DNA of 64,000 nt from Pseudoalteromonas rubra (GTDB taxonomy: Bacteria; Pseudomonadota; Gammaproteobacteria; Enterobacterales; Alteromonadaceae). Position numbers and translations under genes: made by a program. Positions within the stretch are counted from its first letter, which is position 1, and each line of letters opens with the position of its first letter. The stretch lies in NCBI RefSeq assembly GCF_001482385.1, contig NZ_CP013611.1, positions 1,240,001 through 1,304,000 of the forward strand, written 5' to 3'. The notes beneath the pieces were generated by a model, which saw only the letters and a program-made list of their open reading frames with translations, was not told the DNA's origin and did no database searches. Below, one piece after another: positions 1 through 9,262 of the stretch.

Positions 1-277
1 CTGGCGAATACGCAAAGTCTTGTTCCAAATCCAACCCTAGTTCATCGTTACAACGTTGACACAACACAGTGACTTTGGTCTGTACGCTTCCACGCACTAC
101 AACCAAACCTTGCTGGTCTGTTTCGCAACGAATAGTTACCGCTATTTCACCTACTTGATCTTGCACAACTTGCTGCAAACGAGGAAGTTCTTCAAGCGCT
201 ATCACACCGTCATAACTGGCCCGGCGTTGTGCCGCTTTGCAAGGATCAATGGTGATGGGAATTTTCACCTTTTGCAT
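1..277 (-). CDS. yceD: YceD family (DUF177) protein, partial
   Basis: The gene runs off the left edge; 92 N-terminal residues are visible, starting MQKVKIPITIDPCKAAQRR. In the family this small protein lies just upstream of rpmF and the fatty-acid gene plsX; its E. coli and plant relatives are linked to 23S rRNA maturation. The segment VLCQRCNDELGLDL is the typical CxxC-containing core of DUF177. It diverges from yceF, the neighbour also found in E. coli. Family assignment is firm; the molecular role is only loosely known. Confidence 0.85.
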   Translation of the reverse strand, partial: MQKVKIPITIDPCKAAQRRASYDGVIALEELPRLQQVVQDQVGEIAVTIRCETDQQGLVVVRGSVQTKVTVLCQRCNDELGLDLEQDFAYSP

Positions 278-397
278 AGGGGCTGCATCATATAGATAGT
301 TACTGCTTTAGTCAAAGCAAAATTAAACTTTCATATTGTTTTTAGCCGCGTTGTGATTATCCTATGGGAAATTTTCTCAAACGCGGTCCCGGTACTT

Positions 398-985
398 ATG
401 AAATCACCACTAATCTTAGCCTCCAGCTCACCATTTAGGCAGCAAATTTTGGCAAAATTATGCCTGCAATTTGACAGTTTTTCACCTGACATTGATGAGT
501 CGGCACACCCACAAGAAACACCAGCCGAACTGGTGGCCCGATTAAGTGAGGCCAAAGCGCAAACAGCGCACCAGTATTATAGCAATGGATTGGTGATCGG
601 TTCAGATCAGGTGGCTTTATTTAACGACCAGATCCTCGGCAAACCCCATACTGTCGAAAATGCCCATAAGCAGCTTCTACAATTCAGTGGACAGGTCGTG
701 ACGTTTCTGACCGGGCTCTCTGTTTACCAACTTGAAACACAGCGAGCCATCACGAAAGTCGTACCATTTAAAGTTCACTTTCGGACACTAAGCGAAGCTC
801 AGATAAAACATTATGTTGCTAAAGAACAACCGCTCAACTGTGCCGGCAGTTTTAAAAGTGAAGGGCTAGGCATTTGTCTATTCGATAAATTGGAAGGAGA
901 AGATCCCAATACCCTGATTGGCCTTCCCCTGATTGAGCTGACTAAATCACTGGCTGAGTTCGGCGTTGACGTACTCGGACAATAA
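398..985 (+). CDS. yceF: Maf-like nucleotide pyrophosphatase YceF (7-methyl-GTP pyrophosphatase)
   Basis: 195 residues. Maf proteins hydrolyse non-canonical or modified nucleoside triphosphates; the YceF subgroup prefers 7-methyl-GTP. The N-terminal phosphate-binding motif LASSSPFR (residues 7-14), VIGSDQVA with the catalytic Asp near residue 70, and LGKP are all present. The reading frame is open from 353, but the family begins at MKSPLILASSS, so ATG 398 is chosen. Its 3' end overlaps the 3' end of the convergent HAD gene by 39 bp, so the two mRNAs are complementary at their ends. Confidence 0.9.
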   Translation: MKSPLILASSSPFRQQILAKLCLQFDSFSPDIDESAHPQETPAELVARLSEAKAQTAHQYYSNGLVIGSDQVALFNDQILGKPHTVENAHKQLLQFSGQVVTFLTGLSVYQLETQRAITKVVPFKVHFRTLSEAQIKHYVAKEQPLNCAGSFKSEGLGICLFDKLEGEDPNTLIGLPLIELTKSLAEFGVDVLGQ

Positions 986-1615
986 AAAGTCACTCAGCTG
1001 CGCATAGTTATGGCACAAGGCCAGTGGTGCATGCTGTTTTAATTGCGTTTCACTGGCTGCGCCTAATGTCACAGCGACAGCCGGTACATTTGCATTGCTG
1101 GCCAGTTGCATATCAATGCCCGTGTCACCGACCATAATTGCATCGCGGGCATCGACTGCAAGCTCGGTTAGGATCTGCTGCAACATATCAGGATCCGGTT
1201 TTGACTTAGCATCATCTGCCGTTTTAGTCAGACAAAAGTAATTGCTCAGTCCACTATGTGCCAGCAAGTTATTTAACCCCACCCTGCTTTTTCCCGTTGC
1301 AACTGCAAGCAACACACCTTGTGCTTTGAGGTCAGCCAACAGTGTTTCAACGCCATCAAACACCGTAAAGGGTGTTGTGTCTTCCTTATATAGTCGTTTA
1401 TAACTCTTTGCCAGCTCTGTGGCCTTGTTTTTTTGTTCGGGAAACAAGGTCGCTACGGCCGTTTCAAGCGACAAACCAATAATGGACTTAGCAGCATCAT
1501 CCGAGATAGGAGGCAGTGCATGATATTGTGCTACCTTATGTAAAGTATTAACAATTTTAGGCACAGTATCCATTACCGTGCCATCCCAATCAAAAATGAC
1601 CAGTTTACGCGCCAT
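947..1615 (-). CDS. HAD-superfamily phosphatase, subfamily IA
   Basis: 222 residues. Motif I is FDWDGTVMDT with the nucleophile and general acid Asp9 and Asp11; motif II lies in AVATGKSR, a conserved Lys in KSKPDPDM, and motif IV is GDTGIDMQLA, so all catalytic elements are intact. It resembles phosphoglycolate-phosphatase-like enzymes that sit beside rluC in Alteromonadales; the substrate cannot be read from sequence. It overlaps rluC by 11 bp (1605-1615), so the two are probably translationally coupled. Its 3' end overlaps yceF on the opposite strand. Confidence 0.85.
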   Translation of the reverse strand: MARKLVIFDWDGTVMDTVPKIVNTLHKVAQYHALPPISDDAAKSIIGLSLETAVATLFPEQKNKATELAKSYKRLYKEDTTPFTVFDGVETLLADLKAQGVLLAVATGKSRVGLNNLLAHSGLSNYFCLTKTADDAKSKPDPDMLQQILTELAVDARDAIMVGDTGIDMQLASNANVPAVAVTLGAASETQLKQHAPLALCHNYAQLSDFLLSEYVNAELSQ

Positions 1616-2567
1616 TATTGCCCCTTAGCGTTTTCAGGCAATGTTCCAGCGCTTTATCCAATGGTGCCTCGACGTGCAATGTAGTTTCGTGTTTAGGGTG
1701 AAGAAACCTCAGTTCCCGGGCATGCAGGAATAATCGACCCAGGCCCAACTGCCGCATTTTACTGTCAAACACCTGATCACCATACTTATCATCACAGGCT
1801 ATTGGGTGGCCCTTACATTGAGTGTGCACCCTAATTTGGTGAGTACGACCCGTCACGGGTGATGCCTGGACTAGTGTTGCGCCTTCAAAACGCTCCAGTA
1901 CGCGAAATCGGGTATGAGAGGCTTTGCCCTCTTCATGGTCTACACGTACCACGCGCTCGCCAGATTGCAGCGTATTTTTCCGCAGCGGTTCGGTGACATT
2001 TTTATGTTTAGCAGACCACTCACCACAGACCAGTGCCCAGTAATTCTTTTCCATGGTTTTCTCTCTGAGCTGTTCGTGCAACCCTTTTAGAATTGCACGG
2101 CGTTTTGAAATCAATAAACAACCAGAGGTATCACGATCTAATCGGTGCACCAACTCGAGGTTTCTTTCATCCGGACGCAATGCTCGGATGGCCTCTATCA
2201 GCCCATAGCTCAAACCACTGCCACCATGAACCGCCATGCCGGAAGGCTTATTCATAACTATCAGATACTTATCTTCATAAAGAATGGCGTCCTCTAACCC
2301 AGCGACTTTATCCAGGTTCTTTGGTACAAACTCGGACTTTTCCGCCACTTTAACCGGTGGAATGCGCACTTCATCATTCAGTTGTAGTTTATAAACCGGC
2401 TTGACTCGCTTTTTGTTAACCCTGACCTCCCCTTTGCGAAGAATTTTGTAGATTGCGCTTTTCGGGACCCCTTTGAGATGGGTAAGCAAAAAGTTATCTA
2501 TACGCTGACCGAGTTGGTCTTCTGTTATGGTTACAAAACTTACCTTTAAGCCGGTTTTTTCTGACAT
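1605..2567 (-). CDS. rluC: 23S rRNA pseudouridine(955/2504/2580) synthase RluC
   Basis: 320 residues. RluC isomerises three uridines of 23S rRNA. An S4-like RNA-binding domain covers about residues 18-75, followed by the RluA-type catalytic domain with the hallmark VHRLDRDTSG holding catalytic Asp144, the position known for E. coli RluC. KPSGMAVHGG and GRTHQIRVH are further family motifs. It diverges from rne across a 509-bp spacer, an arrangement shared with E. coli, and is co-transcribed with the downstream HAD gene. Confidence 0.95.
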   Translation of the reverse strand: MSEKTGLKVSFVTITEDQLGQRIDNFLLTHLKGVPKSAIYKILRKGEVRVNKKRVKPVYKLQLNDEVRIPPVKVAEKSEFVPKNLDKVAGLEDAILYEDKYLIVMNKPSGMAVHGGSGLSYGLIEAIRALRPDERNLELVHRLDRDTSGCLLISKRRAILKGLHEQLREKTMEKNYWALVCGEWSAKHKNVTEPLRKNTLQSGERVVRVDHEEGKASHTRFRVLERFEGATLVQASPVTGRTHQIRVHTQCKGHPIACDDKYGDQVFDSKMRQLGLGRLFLHARELRFLHPKHETTLHVEAPLDKALEHCLKTLRGNNGA

Positions 2568-3076
2568 TGCCTAATCACTGAATTGAGTAATAATTTAGTT
2601 GCTATCACGCGGGTATTAGTGGGATAATCGGCCCGCCTATCTTTGCGAGCGTGCTTTTTATCGCATTGATGCCGCTGTGATGCACATCTTGGGTGGAGGA
2701 TCATACAGATTAGAGCTGAGATTTCCACAGCTTTATCGACCCGACCCAGTGACAAATACGTGCGTTTAATCTTAAATGAAGCGTGTAATAGTTCATTGTA
2801 TTGATTAAACACAGCTAAATAACCGAAATTAAAAGCAATAATTATTAATGTCTTGTGTAGATTAGTCGGGTTAGGTTTAGACCCGTGCGACATCCGTAAG
2901 CCGAGTGAAACACTCTATAACCCGCCACTTAAAAGCAGTGTGGCATAAGCGTTATATGCGGAAGTAAATGATTGTTCCCGTCTCCCAGTCGTGAGACTGC
3001 ATTATAAAAATAGGAACACTAAACACCTGAACTAAGGTGCACAGGCAAAGTGTAAAAAATTAAGTAGAGTAAAAAT
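2568..3076 (+). promoter_or_regulatory. rne leader and rluC/rne divergent promoter region
   Basis: A 509-bp spacer separates rluC and rne. In E. coli, rne has a leader of about 360 nt with hairpins through which RNase E destabilises its own mRNA; a leader of similar size fits here. Directly visible is a small stem CAGTC/GACTG closed by a GTGA (GNRA-type) loop at 2986-2999. The rne ribosome site (GAGT before ATG 3077) is weak. An open reverse frame over this region (2546-2893) has no family-like content and is not called. Confidence 0.5.
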
Positions 3077-6000
3077 ATGAAACGTATGCTGATCAATGCG
3101 ACGCAGCAAGAAGAAATGCGCGTTGCACTGGTTGACGGCCAGCGTCTGTACGATCTCGATATCGAAAGCCCTGGTCATGAACAAAAAAAAGCCAACATTT
3201 ACAAAGGTAAAATCACTCGTATAGAACCTTCCCTAGAAGCCGCTTTTGTCGATTATGGTGCTGAGCGCCACGGTTTCCTCCCTCTCAAAGAAATTGCCAA
3301 AACATACTTCCCGTCAGGCTACACCTTCAATGGTCGTCCAAACATCAAAGATGTGATCAAAGAAGGCCAGGAAGTCATTGTTCAGGTCGATAAAGAGGAA
3401 CGAGGCCAAAAAGGGGCTGCGCTAACGACTTTCATCAGTGTCGCTGGTAGCTACTTAGTGCTGATGCCAAATAATCCACGTGCCGGCGGCATTTCTCGCC
3501 GCATCGAGGGGGATGAGCGCATCGAGCTGAAAGAAGCGCTGAGCCGTCTGAACCTGCCAAAAGGTATGGGTCTAATCGTGCGTACAGCAGGTGTTGGCAA
3601 ATCGTTTGAAGAGTTAGAGTATGACCTTAAAGCGCTGCTTGTGCACTGGGAAGCGATCCAAAATGCAGCAGACAGCGGTAAGGCACCATTCTTAATTCAT
3701 CAGGAAAGTAACGTCATTTTCCGCGCTATTCGTGATTACTTACGTCGCGATATCGGTGAGATTCTGATTGATAAAGCACGTGTATTTGAAGAAGCGAAAG
3801 CCCATATCGAGCGATTCAGACCTGACTTCATTAACCGCGTTAAGCTATATCAAAATGATGTTCCGTTATTTACACACTATCAAATCGAAAGCCAGATAGA
3901 ATCGGCTTTCCAGCGTGAGGTACGTCTGCCTTCTGGTGGTTCTATTGTTATAGACCCAACGGAAGCACTTACCTCTATCGATATCAACTCGTCAAAAGCA
4001 ACCAAAGGCGGTGATATCGAAGAAACGGCGTTAAATACCAACTTAGAAGCTGCAGACGAAATTGCCCGCCAATTACGTTTACGTGACTTGGGCGGCCTGA
4101 TAGTCATCGATTTCATTGATATGACGCCTCCTCGTCACCAACGTGAAGTGGAAAACCGTCTGAAAGACGCCGTACGCGCAGATCGAGCTCGAGTGCAGAT
4201 AGGTAAGATTTCACGTTTTGGCCTGCTGGAAATGTCTCGTCAGCGTCTGCGTCCGTCATTAGGTGAAGCCAGCCAGCATACATGTCCACGCTGTGATGGT
4301 CAGGGAACCATACGTTCAAACGAATCGATTGCTTTGTCCATCTTACGTCTGATCGAAGAAGAAGCCATCAAAGAAAACACCGCTCAGGTTAATGCACAAG
4401 TACCGGTGAAAGTGGGCTCTTACCTGCTTAACGAAAAGCGCAGGGCTGTACAGCGCATCGAAAAACGCCACAACTGTGATGTTGTGATCATCCCTAACCA
4501 GCACATGGAAACGCCTCACTATGACGTTGTCCGTCTGCGCAAAGATGATGTGCCAGAAAGCGTCAGCTATGATCAGGTTGTAACGCCTGAAGTTGAAGTT
4601 GTCGCCGCACCGATTGCTACACCAGTGGTTAAAGAAGAACCGGTTCTGAAAGGCGTAGCCATGCCAACAGCTCCAGCACCAGCACCACAACCAGCGCAAG
4701 AGACAAAACAACCTCAGACACAAAAGAAAGAGGAAGAGGAAGCGGGCCTGCTAAGCCGCATTGGCAAATGGCTGAAAGGTCTGTTTGGTACTGAAGAAGA
4801 GCAAAAAGAGGAAGAGCAGCCAAAGCAGCAACCTCGCCAACGTCAGGACAACCGCCGTCGCAATCAACAACGTCGTAAAAATCGCAACCGCAATGACCGC
4901 CGTAACGATGGTCGTAATGACGGCCGCAACGATGAACGCAATGACAATCGTAAGGCTGAGCAAGACAACAGCGATAATAAGGCACGCAAAGAAGATCATA
5001 ACGACAACCAGGAACGCAGCGAAGGTCGTAACAAACGCCGTCGTCAAAACCAGCGTCGTCGTAATGATTCTGATAAAGCGAAGCAAAATACAGAGCAAAG
5101 TTCCGAACAGAAGCAGGACAATGCAGAACAAGCAACGCAGGAAAAAGCGAACAAACCTCGTCGCCAACGTCGTAACTTGAAGAAAAAAGTGCGTATTGAT
5201 GGAGAGTCAAAAGCAACCCAAACCGCTAATGAAGCAGTTGAGGCTGAAGCTGTAAATGATTCAACGCAAAAACCTGAACAAGCACAACAGCCAGCTGCGG
5301 AACAAAAAGCAGAAACTGTCGCAAAAGAAGTGACCCAAGACGCAGTGGAAGCTCAAGTAGCAGCGTCTGGTGTCCCTGCTGATGAGGAGGCAAAACTCAC
5401 TCAGAACCAAGCTCAGGATAGCCAAAAAGGTGAAGAAACAGCGGAAGAAGACAAAGAGCAACGCGAACAGCCACGCACTCGCTCTCGTCGCTCTCCACGT
5501 CACCTTAGAGCTGCTGGCCAGAAACGCAAACGTACTGAGAATAAAGATGCAACACCTGCATTTGTACCAGTCGCGGATCAGGCTGCTGCGGAGTTTGAAG
5601 CTGAGCTTAATGCCACGGCTGAGCAAACCGAGGAAGCGCCTGTTGCTGAGCAAGCTGTAGAAGCACCTGCTGCTGAGCAAGCTGTAGAAGCACCTGCTGC
5701 TGAGCAAGCCGTAGAAGCACCTGCTGCTGAGCAAGCCGTAGAAGCACCTGCTGCTGAGCAAGCCGTAGAAGCACCTGCTGCTGAGCAAGCCGTAGAAGCA
5801 CCTGCTGCTGAGCAAGTTGCAGAAGCACCTGCTGCTGAACAAGTTGCAGAAGCACCTGCTGCTGAACAAGTTGCAGAAGCACCTGCTGCTGAGCAAGCCG
5901 TAGAAGCACCTGCTGTTGAACCAGTCGTTGAAGCGCCTGCTGCTGAGCCTGTCGTTGAAGCGCCTGCTGCTGCTGAGCCTGTCGTTGAAGCGCCTGCTGC

Positions 6001-6484
6001 TGAGCCTATCGTTGAAGCGCCTGCTGCTGAGCCTATCGTTGAAGCGCCTGCTGCTGAGCCTATCGTTGAAGCGCCTGCTGCTGAGCCTATCGTTGAAGCG
6101 CCTGCTGCTGAGCCTGTCGTTGAAGCGCCTGCTGCTGAGCCTGTCGTTGAAGCGCCTGCTGCTGAGCCTGTCGTTGAAGCGCCTGTCGCTGAGCAAGCCG
6201 TTGAAGCGCCTGCTGCTAAACAAGTTGCAGAGACAGCTGTTGAAACCACTCCACTAGTGAAATCCACTGAATCAGCGGTATCGGTCCGTGTGCGTTATCA
6301 ACATGTTGCTGAAGCACCAATGACAAAAGCTGCTGCTGATGAAAGCGCTGATATCGCCATTACCGTTCTGGCAATGCCAGACTCCATGCGCGAGAAAGTG
6401 AGCGACAGTGGACAGGGCTCTGGCTCTAAGTCTCCGACAGCAAGAGCAAGCTCAGCTATGGCATCACCAGCCAGTTACGAGTAG
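3077..6484 (+). CDS. rne: Ribonuclease E
   Basis: 1135 residues. This endonuclease initiates mRNA decay and rRNA/tRNA processing and scaffolds the degradosome at the inner membrane. The catalytic half is fully conserved: S1 domain (about 36-125), DNase-I-like domain with Mg ligands Asp302 (SIDINS) and Asp345 (VIDFIDM), and the zinc-link CPRC at Cys403/Cys406. The C-terminal half has an amphipathic membrane helix ([14 protein letters not shown], about 554-568), an Arg/Asn/Asp-rich RNA-binding stretch (about 585-690), 22 copies of a nine-residue [13 protein letters not shown] repeat (853-1051) and a conserved VAEAPMTKA motif near the end. The repeat block is the unusual feature. Confidence 0.97.
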   Translation: MKRMLINATQQEEMRVALVDGQRLYDLDIESPGHEQKKANIYKGKITRIEPSLEAAFVDYGAERHGFLPLKEIAKTYFPSGYTFNGRPNIKDVIKEGQEVIVQVDKEERGQKGAALTTFISVAGSYLVLMPNNPRAGGISRRIEGDERIELKEALSRLNLPKGMGLIVRTAGVGKSFEELEYDLKALLVHWEAIQNAADSGKAPFLIHQESNVIFRAIRDYLRRDIGEILIDKARVFEEAKAHIERFRPDFINRVKLYQNDVPLFTHYQIESQIESAFQREVRLPSGGSIVIDPTEALTSIDINSSKATKGGDIEETALNTNLEAADEIARQLRLRDLGGLIVIDFIDMTPPRHQREVENRLKDAVRADRARVQIGKISRFGLLEMSRQRLRPSLGEASQHTCPRCDGQGTIRSNESIALSILRLIEEEAIKENTAQVNAQVPVKVGSYLLNEKRRAVQRIEKRHNCDVVIIPNQHMETPHYDVVRLRKDDVPESVSYDQVVTPEVEVVAAPIATPVVKEEPVLKGVAMPTAPAPAPQPAQETKQPQTQKKEEEEAGLLSRIGKWLKGLFGTEEEQKEEEQPKQQPRQRQDNRRRNQQRRKNRNRNDRRNDGRNDGRNDERNDNRKAEQDNSDNKARKEDHNDNQERSEGRNKRRRQNQRRRNDSDKAKQNTEQSSEQKQDNAEQATQEKANKPRRQRRNLKKKVRIDGESKATQTANEAVEAEAVNDSTQKPEQAQQPAAEQKAETVAKEVTQDAVEAQVAASGVPADEEAKLTQNQAQDSQKGEETAEEDKEQREQPRTRSRRSPRHLRAAGQKRKRTENKDATPAFVPVADQAAAEFEAELNATAEQTEEAPVAEQAVEAPAAEQAVEAPAAEQAVEAPAAEQAVEAPAAEQAVEAPAAEQAVEAPAAEQVAEAPAAEQVAEAPAAEQVAEAPAAEQAVEAPAVEPVVEAPAAEPVVEAPAAAEPVVEAPAAEPIVEAPAAEPIVEAPAAEPIVEAPAAEPIVEAPAAEPVVEAPAAEPVVEAPAAEPVVEAPVAEQAVEAPAAKQVAETAVETTPLVKSTESAVSVRVRYQHVAEAPMTKAAADESADIAITVLAMPDSMREKVSDSGQGSGSKSPTARASSAMASPASYE
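5633..6229 (+). repeat. 27-bp tandem repeat inside rne, 22 units
   Basis: Twenty-two consecutive units of 27 bp encode EAPAAEQAV and its variants; unit 13 has one extra Ala codon, giving 597 bp in all. Units fall into nucleotide-level blocks: EAPAAEQAV with [30 protein letters not shown] with GTTGAAGCGCCT, and EAPAAEPVV. Neighbouring units share even third-codon positions, which suggests recent local duplication. Because 27 is divisible by three, expansion or contraction keeps the frame. The period also creates long spurious open frames on both strands. Confidence 0.95.
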
Positions 6485-6506
6485 GTTTTGTACTAAACCT
6501 TCTAAA

Positions 6507-6530
6507 AGGGCCGCAAATGCGGCTCTTTTT
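6507..6530 (+). terminator. rne transcription terminator
   Basis: An 8-bp stem AGGGCCGC/GCGGCTCT with loop AAAT is followed by a run of T, about 20 bp after the rne stop codon. Confidence 0.85.
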
Positions 6531-7116
6531 GATCCTTCCTGACTCATACGTTCAGAGTAAACCTGTCATGTCAGCCTGCATAGCTAAGTTGTTTATTTTC
6601 TAGCAAGAAAACCTCTTGATAGCCCCCTTTCACATCCAGCCGTCATTCTGGCATCTATCTATTAAGAAGATGAAAGTGTGCGGGCTGACAGCTAATGAGG
6701 AACCCTTAGGCTGTATTGTCGAGATTAACTCTGTAATTCATTAGATACTCAGTATGCTATCCACTCAAGAGAACGAAAGTGTCGGGGCAGAAACAGGTGA
6801 GCTGTTGTACACTGCGACTTCACTGCCTTCCACATTGACCAATTTCTTTCTGAGCAACGAAGCACTCAGGCAACTAAAATGAACCGCTACTCTAAGCTGG
6901 GGCTCACTTTAAGATAAAAGATGTCCAACAAAATTAGAAGCGTGTGAAACGATATCGGGGTAAAGGTAGATTCAGGAAGTTGTCCGAACGAAGAAGCGTT
7001 AATCTAGATACCTGGACGGCGTTGAAACTATGTGAAGAGAAAATAAATGGCTGTATTTAGAGGATAAACGGAATGGCTACACCAGTGCTATTAGCACTGG
7101 CATACCAGTATCAGAG
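6531..7116. other. 586-bp stretch without recognisable genes
   Basis: No open frame with family-like content or a good ribosome site was found on either strand. Near its right end is a perfect inverted repeat CCAGTGCT-ATT-AGCACTGG (7082-7100), just beyond the 3' end of the transglycosylase gene. It has no T-run on the minus strand, so it is at best a weak terminator or an mRNA 3'-end stabiliser. The region may be a decayed gene or hold an unrecognised RNA. Confidence 0.5.
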
Positions 7117-8432
7117 TTAGATATACAACTTTTCAGTCACCAGCACTTTTTTCAGATACCTACGTGTCTCATTGTAGGGCAAACCTTGCTGTAGTGCTTC
7201 CAGAACGCGCTCAGGTGACAAGGAGTTAATCACTCTAGCCGCACGCTTGATATTTCGAGATCCGTCAGCATTAAACACACTGGCGACATTACCGGCGCCC
7301 GTATTATAAGCCGCTATCATACAATACTTACGACTTAGTGGGTCCTTTATCGCGCTAAGATATCGATCGTTGAGAAGATGCAGATACGCTGTGCCTGCTT
7401 CAATATTGTTATCAACCACATACAGATAAGGCGGGCTCATTGGCTCATCCAATTCATAGAGGAATCGATTTACATCAACGCCTGCACTGGTTGGCACGAT
7501 CTGCATTAAACCAAATGCAGGAATATGTGATTTGGCGAGCGGATTAAAGTGACTTTCTGTATGCATCACTGCCAGTACCAGACTGGTATCGATCTCAAAG
7601 CGTTCGCTTTGCTTTGCAATTTGACCTTGATACTCAGAAGCGCGCTTGTGGGCCAGACCATTTTTCGGCATTTTGATCCGAACCTGAGTGATCTGCTGCG
7701 GTTCTGTTTTAGAAATTTGTTTAACAGACTTAGTCAGGTTTTTAATGCGCTTGGTTGCCAGCTCATCCAACTCCGCTTTTTTTGTTTCCAACTGCTTATT
7801 TGCTGCTTCAACCAATTGCGGTTCCGATTGCAATGCCCCAGCGCTTCATCGGCCTGTTGCTCTGCTAACTTTTTCTGTTCCTGTGTTTGCTGCTTGATCT
7901 GAGCTTTTGCTGCAATGATGGATTTAACGCGCAGTCCATTATCTATTGCAACCTGCTCACGTTCACTGGTGCCACTTGCCAGTGATTCGCCGCTCAAAAA
8001 AGACTGAAACAGCTTACGTTCAGATTGCCTGAACCTCTCGATAGCCTGAGAAATCTGCTGATCCGAGACATGTGTTCCTGCATGATGCCGCACACTGAGA
8101 ACTAACTCATTGTTCTGGAAATCAACTTCCAGGCGTTCCCGGTTATCGTCTGAATAACCAACAAACTGGCTTTGGTCAGACACTTTCGCCTCACCCCACT
8201 GCTGGATCAGTTGATCGCGAAACGCATCAAACTCTTCAAAATGCGCCTCAACATAGTCATTAAATTCTTGTAAATGTTGCGCCTTGTAGCGCTCAAATTC
8301 CGTTTGCTCCTGGGCGCTGCTGTCATAGGTTTGCATTGCCGCTTCCAGTTCATTAAACAAACTGGATGTGCTGGCAACCGCTGCTGCGGCGGCAAACTGA
8401 GATGCAATCGTCAATGCAAGTATGGTTTTCAC
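7117..8432 (-). pseudogene. MltC-like lytic transglycosylase, split by a frameshift
   Basis: Two overlapping frames together form one family-like protein. The upstream part (8432 down to about 7840) has a signal peptide (MKTILALTIASQFAAAAAVA) and an N-terminal domain resembling the DUF3393 region of MltC. The downstream part carries the SLT domain with catalytic Glu in MHTESHFNP, then FGLMQIVP, GTAYLHLL and AAYNTGAG. The frames join if one G is added to the G4 run (C4 at 7836-7839 on the plus strand), reading ALGALQSEPQ. Otherwise the first frame runs into unrelated sequence and the second has only a TTG start. The cause could be a real deletion, phase variation or a sequencing error. The enzyme would cleave peptidoglycan in the periplasm. 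Confidence 0.75.
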
Positions 8433-8450
8433 AGCCCACTCCTATCAATG

Positions 8451-8475
8451 AAAAGCGCACCTTTTTAAGGTGCGC
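8451..8475 (-). terminator. Terminator of the 8482-9060 lipoprotein gene
   Basis: A 7-bp perfect stem GCGCACC/GGTGCGC with a 7-nt loop is followed on the minus strand by TTTT. It lies between the lipoprotein gene and the downstream transglycosylase gene. Confidence 0.7.
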
Positions 8476-8481
8476 ATACAA

Positions 8482-9060
8482 TTAATTGGTTAATCTGGCG
8501 ATTTCTTTTTCCAGATCTTTTTCAGCTTTAAACGCTTTGAATTCCTGATAGAGGAATTGCTCATCTTGCGGATTAATTTGCTTTTTACTTTCTTTTACCA
8601 AGTCTTTGAACAAGCTTTTCGTCAATGCCGGTGATAATGTCGTCAGGGCACAGAAATAATCTTTGCCGCCAATCTCAACTACATCGGCTTTAATTACACG
8701 AGAGCCATTAAGCGTTTGCTTTGTTAGCTGCTTTGATACCGAGCTAAACGTTGCACCGACCGTTGTTTCTTCATTCGCATCAGTACGATTAGAGAAAGTC
8801 TTATCCAACCCTTCGATACGCGTTTCAATTTGCTGTGCCAGCGCTAACCTTGCATTAGCGACGGCCATTTTCTGGTCAATTGAGATATTGCCTGAAAACT
8901 TCACACAATCCGCAGCAGCGATGCCATTTTCAACAGCTGGGTTTAATACCCAATCTGGTATATTAATCTTCGACTCAGAGGCAGTTTTTTCTCCAGTCGA
9001 GCTACAGGCTGTTAACATCCCTGCTACGAGCATAGTAGTAATAAGCGGTTTGATCTTCAT
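8482..9060 (-). CDS. LPP20-like lipoprotein, function unknown
   Basis: 192 residues. A lipoprotein signal MKIKPLITTMLVAGMLTAC places the lipidated Cys at residue 19. The mature part (PDWVLNP followed by a segment with AVANARLALAQQIE) resembles the LPP20 domain of small outer-membrane lipoproteins. ATG 9060 is chosen over the upstream open frame because it has the ribosome site AAGGAC and a clean signal peptide. It is divergent from the 9263-12577 lipoprotein operon, whose last gene has the same domain type, suggesting one functional set. Its biochemical role is unknown. Confidence 0.75.
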   Translation of the reverse strand: MKIKPLITTMLVAGMLTACSSTGEKTASESKINIPDWVLNPAVENGIAAADCVKFSGNISIDQKMAVANARLALAQQIETRIEGLDKTFSNRTDANEETTVGATFSSVSKQLTKQTLNGSRVIKADVVEIGGKDYFCALTTLSPALTKSLFKDLVKESKKQINPQDEQFLYQEFKAFKAEKDLEKEIARLTN

Positions 9061-9136
9061 GATATTGTCCTTCGAGCTATTGATTGCTAAGCGATGATTT
9101 AAATTTAACAAAAGCCTGATTGCTTTACAGTAATAA

Positions 9137-9160
9137 ATTGTAAAAACGATTTTTTACAAT
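9137..9160. promoter_or_regulatory. Inverted repeat between divergent lipoprotein genes
   Basis: A perfect 10-bp inverted repeat, ATTGTAAAAA-CGAT-TTTTTACAAT, sits in the 202-bp divergent spacer between the two lipoprotein transcription units. Its core is TGTAAA-N8-TTTACA. A TyrR box would be TGTAAA-N6-TTTACA, so the spacing does not fit that regulator. It is a candidate operator for both directions. Confidence 0.5.
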
Positions 9161-9262
9161 ATTCAGCTTCAAAAAAAGCAAAATAATCTTTAAGTTAGTG
9201 CAAATATATCCAACTTCTTTGATATAGTCACCGTAAACTTTATTACAAGCAAAGGAAGCGTA

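Noticed and set aside
56..295. Plus-strand open frame at the left edge
   Set aside because: It lies opposite the clearly coding yceD fragment and has no family character.
2546..2893. Reverse open frame of 115 codons in the rne/rluC spacer
   Set aside because: It overlaps the rluC start, lacks a good ribosome site and covers the expected rne leader.
4629..5216. Long open frames on both strands inside the RNase E Arg-rich region
   Set aside because: They overlap a conserved gene, have extreme composition and no family content; they arise from the biased codons of rne.
5261..6267. Several reverse and alternative-frame open frames of 96-320 codons over the rne repeat
   Set aside because: A 27-bp period keeps other frames open by chance; the products are simple repeats such as SSRRFNDRL.
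6540..7116. Group II intron or insertion-sequence remnant after rne
   Set aside because: No domain V sequence, terminal repeats or transposase fragments could be recognised.
9139..9158. TyrR box in the divergent lipoprotein spacer
   Set aside because: The half-sites TGTAAA/TTTACA match, but the spacer is 8 rather than 6 bp.
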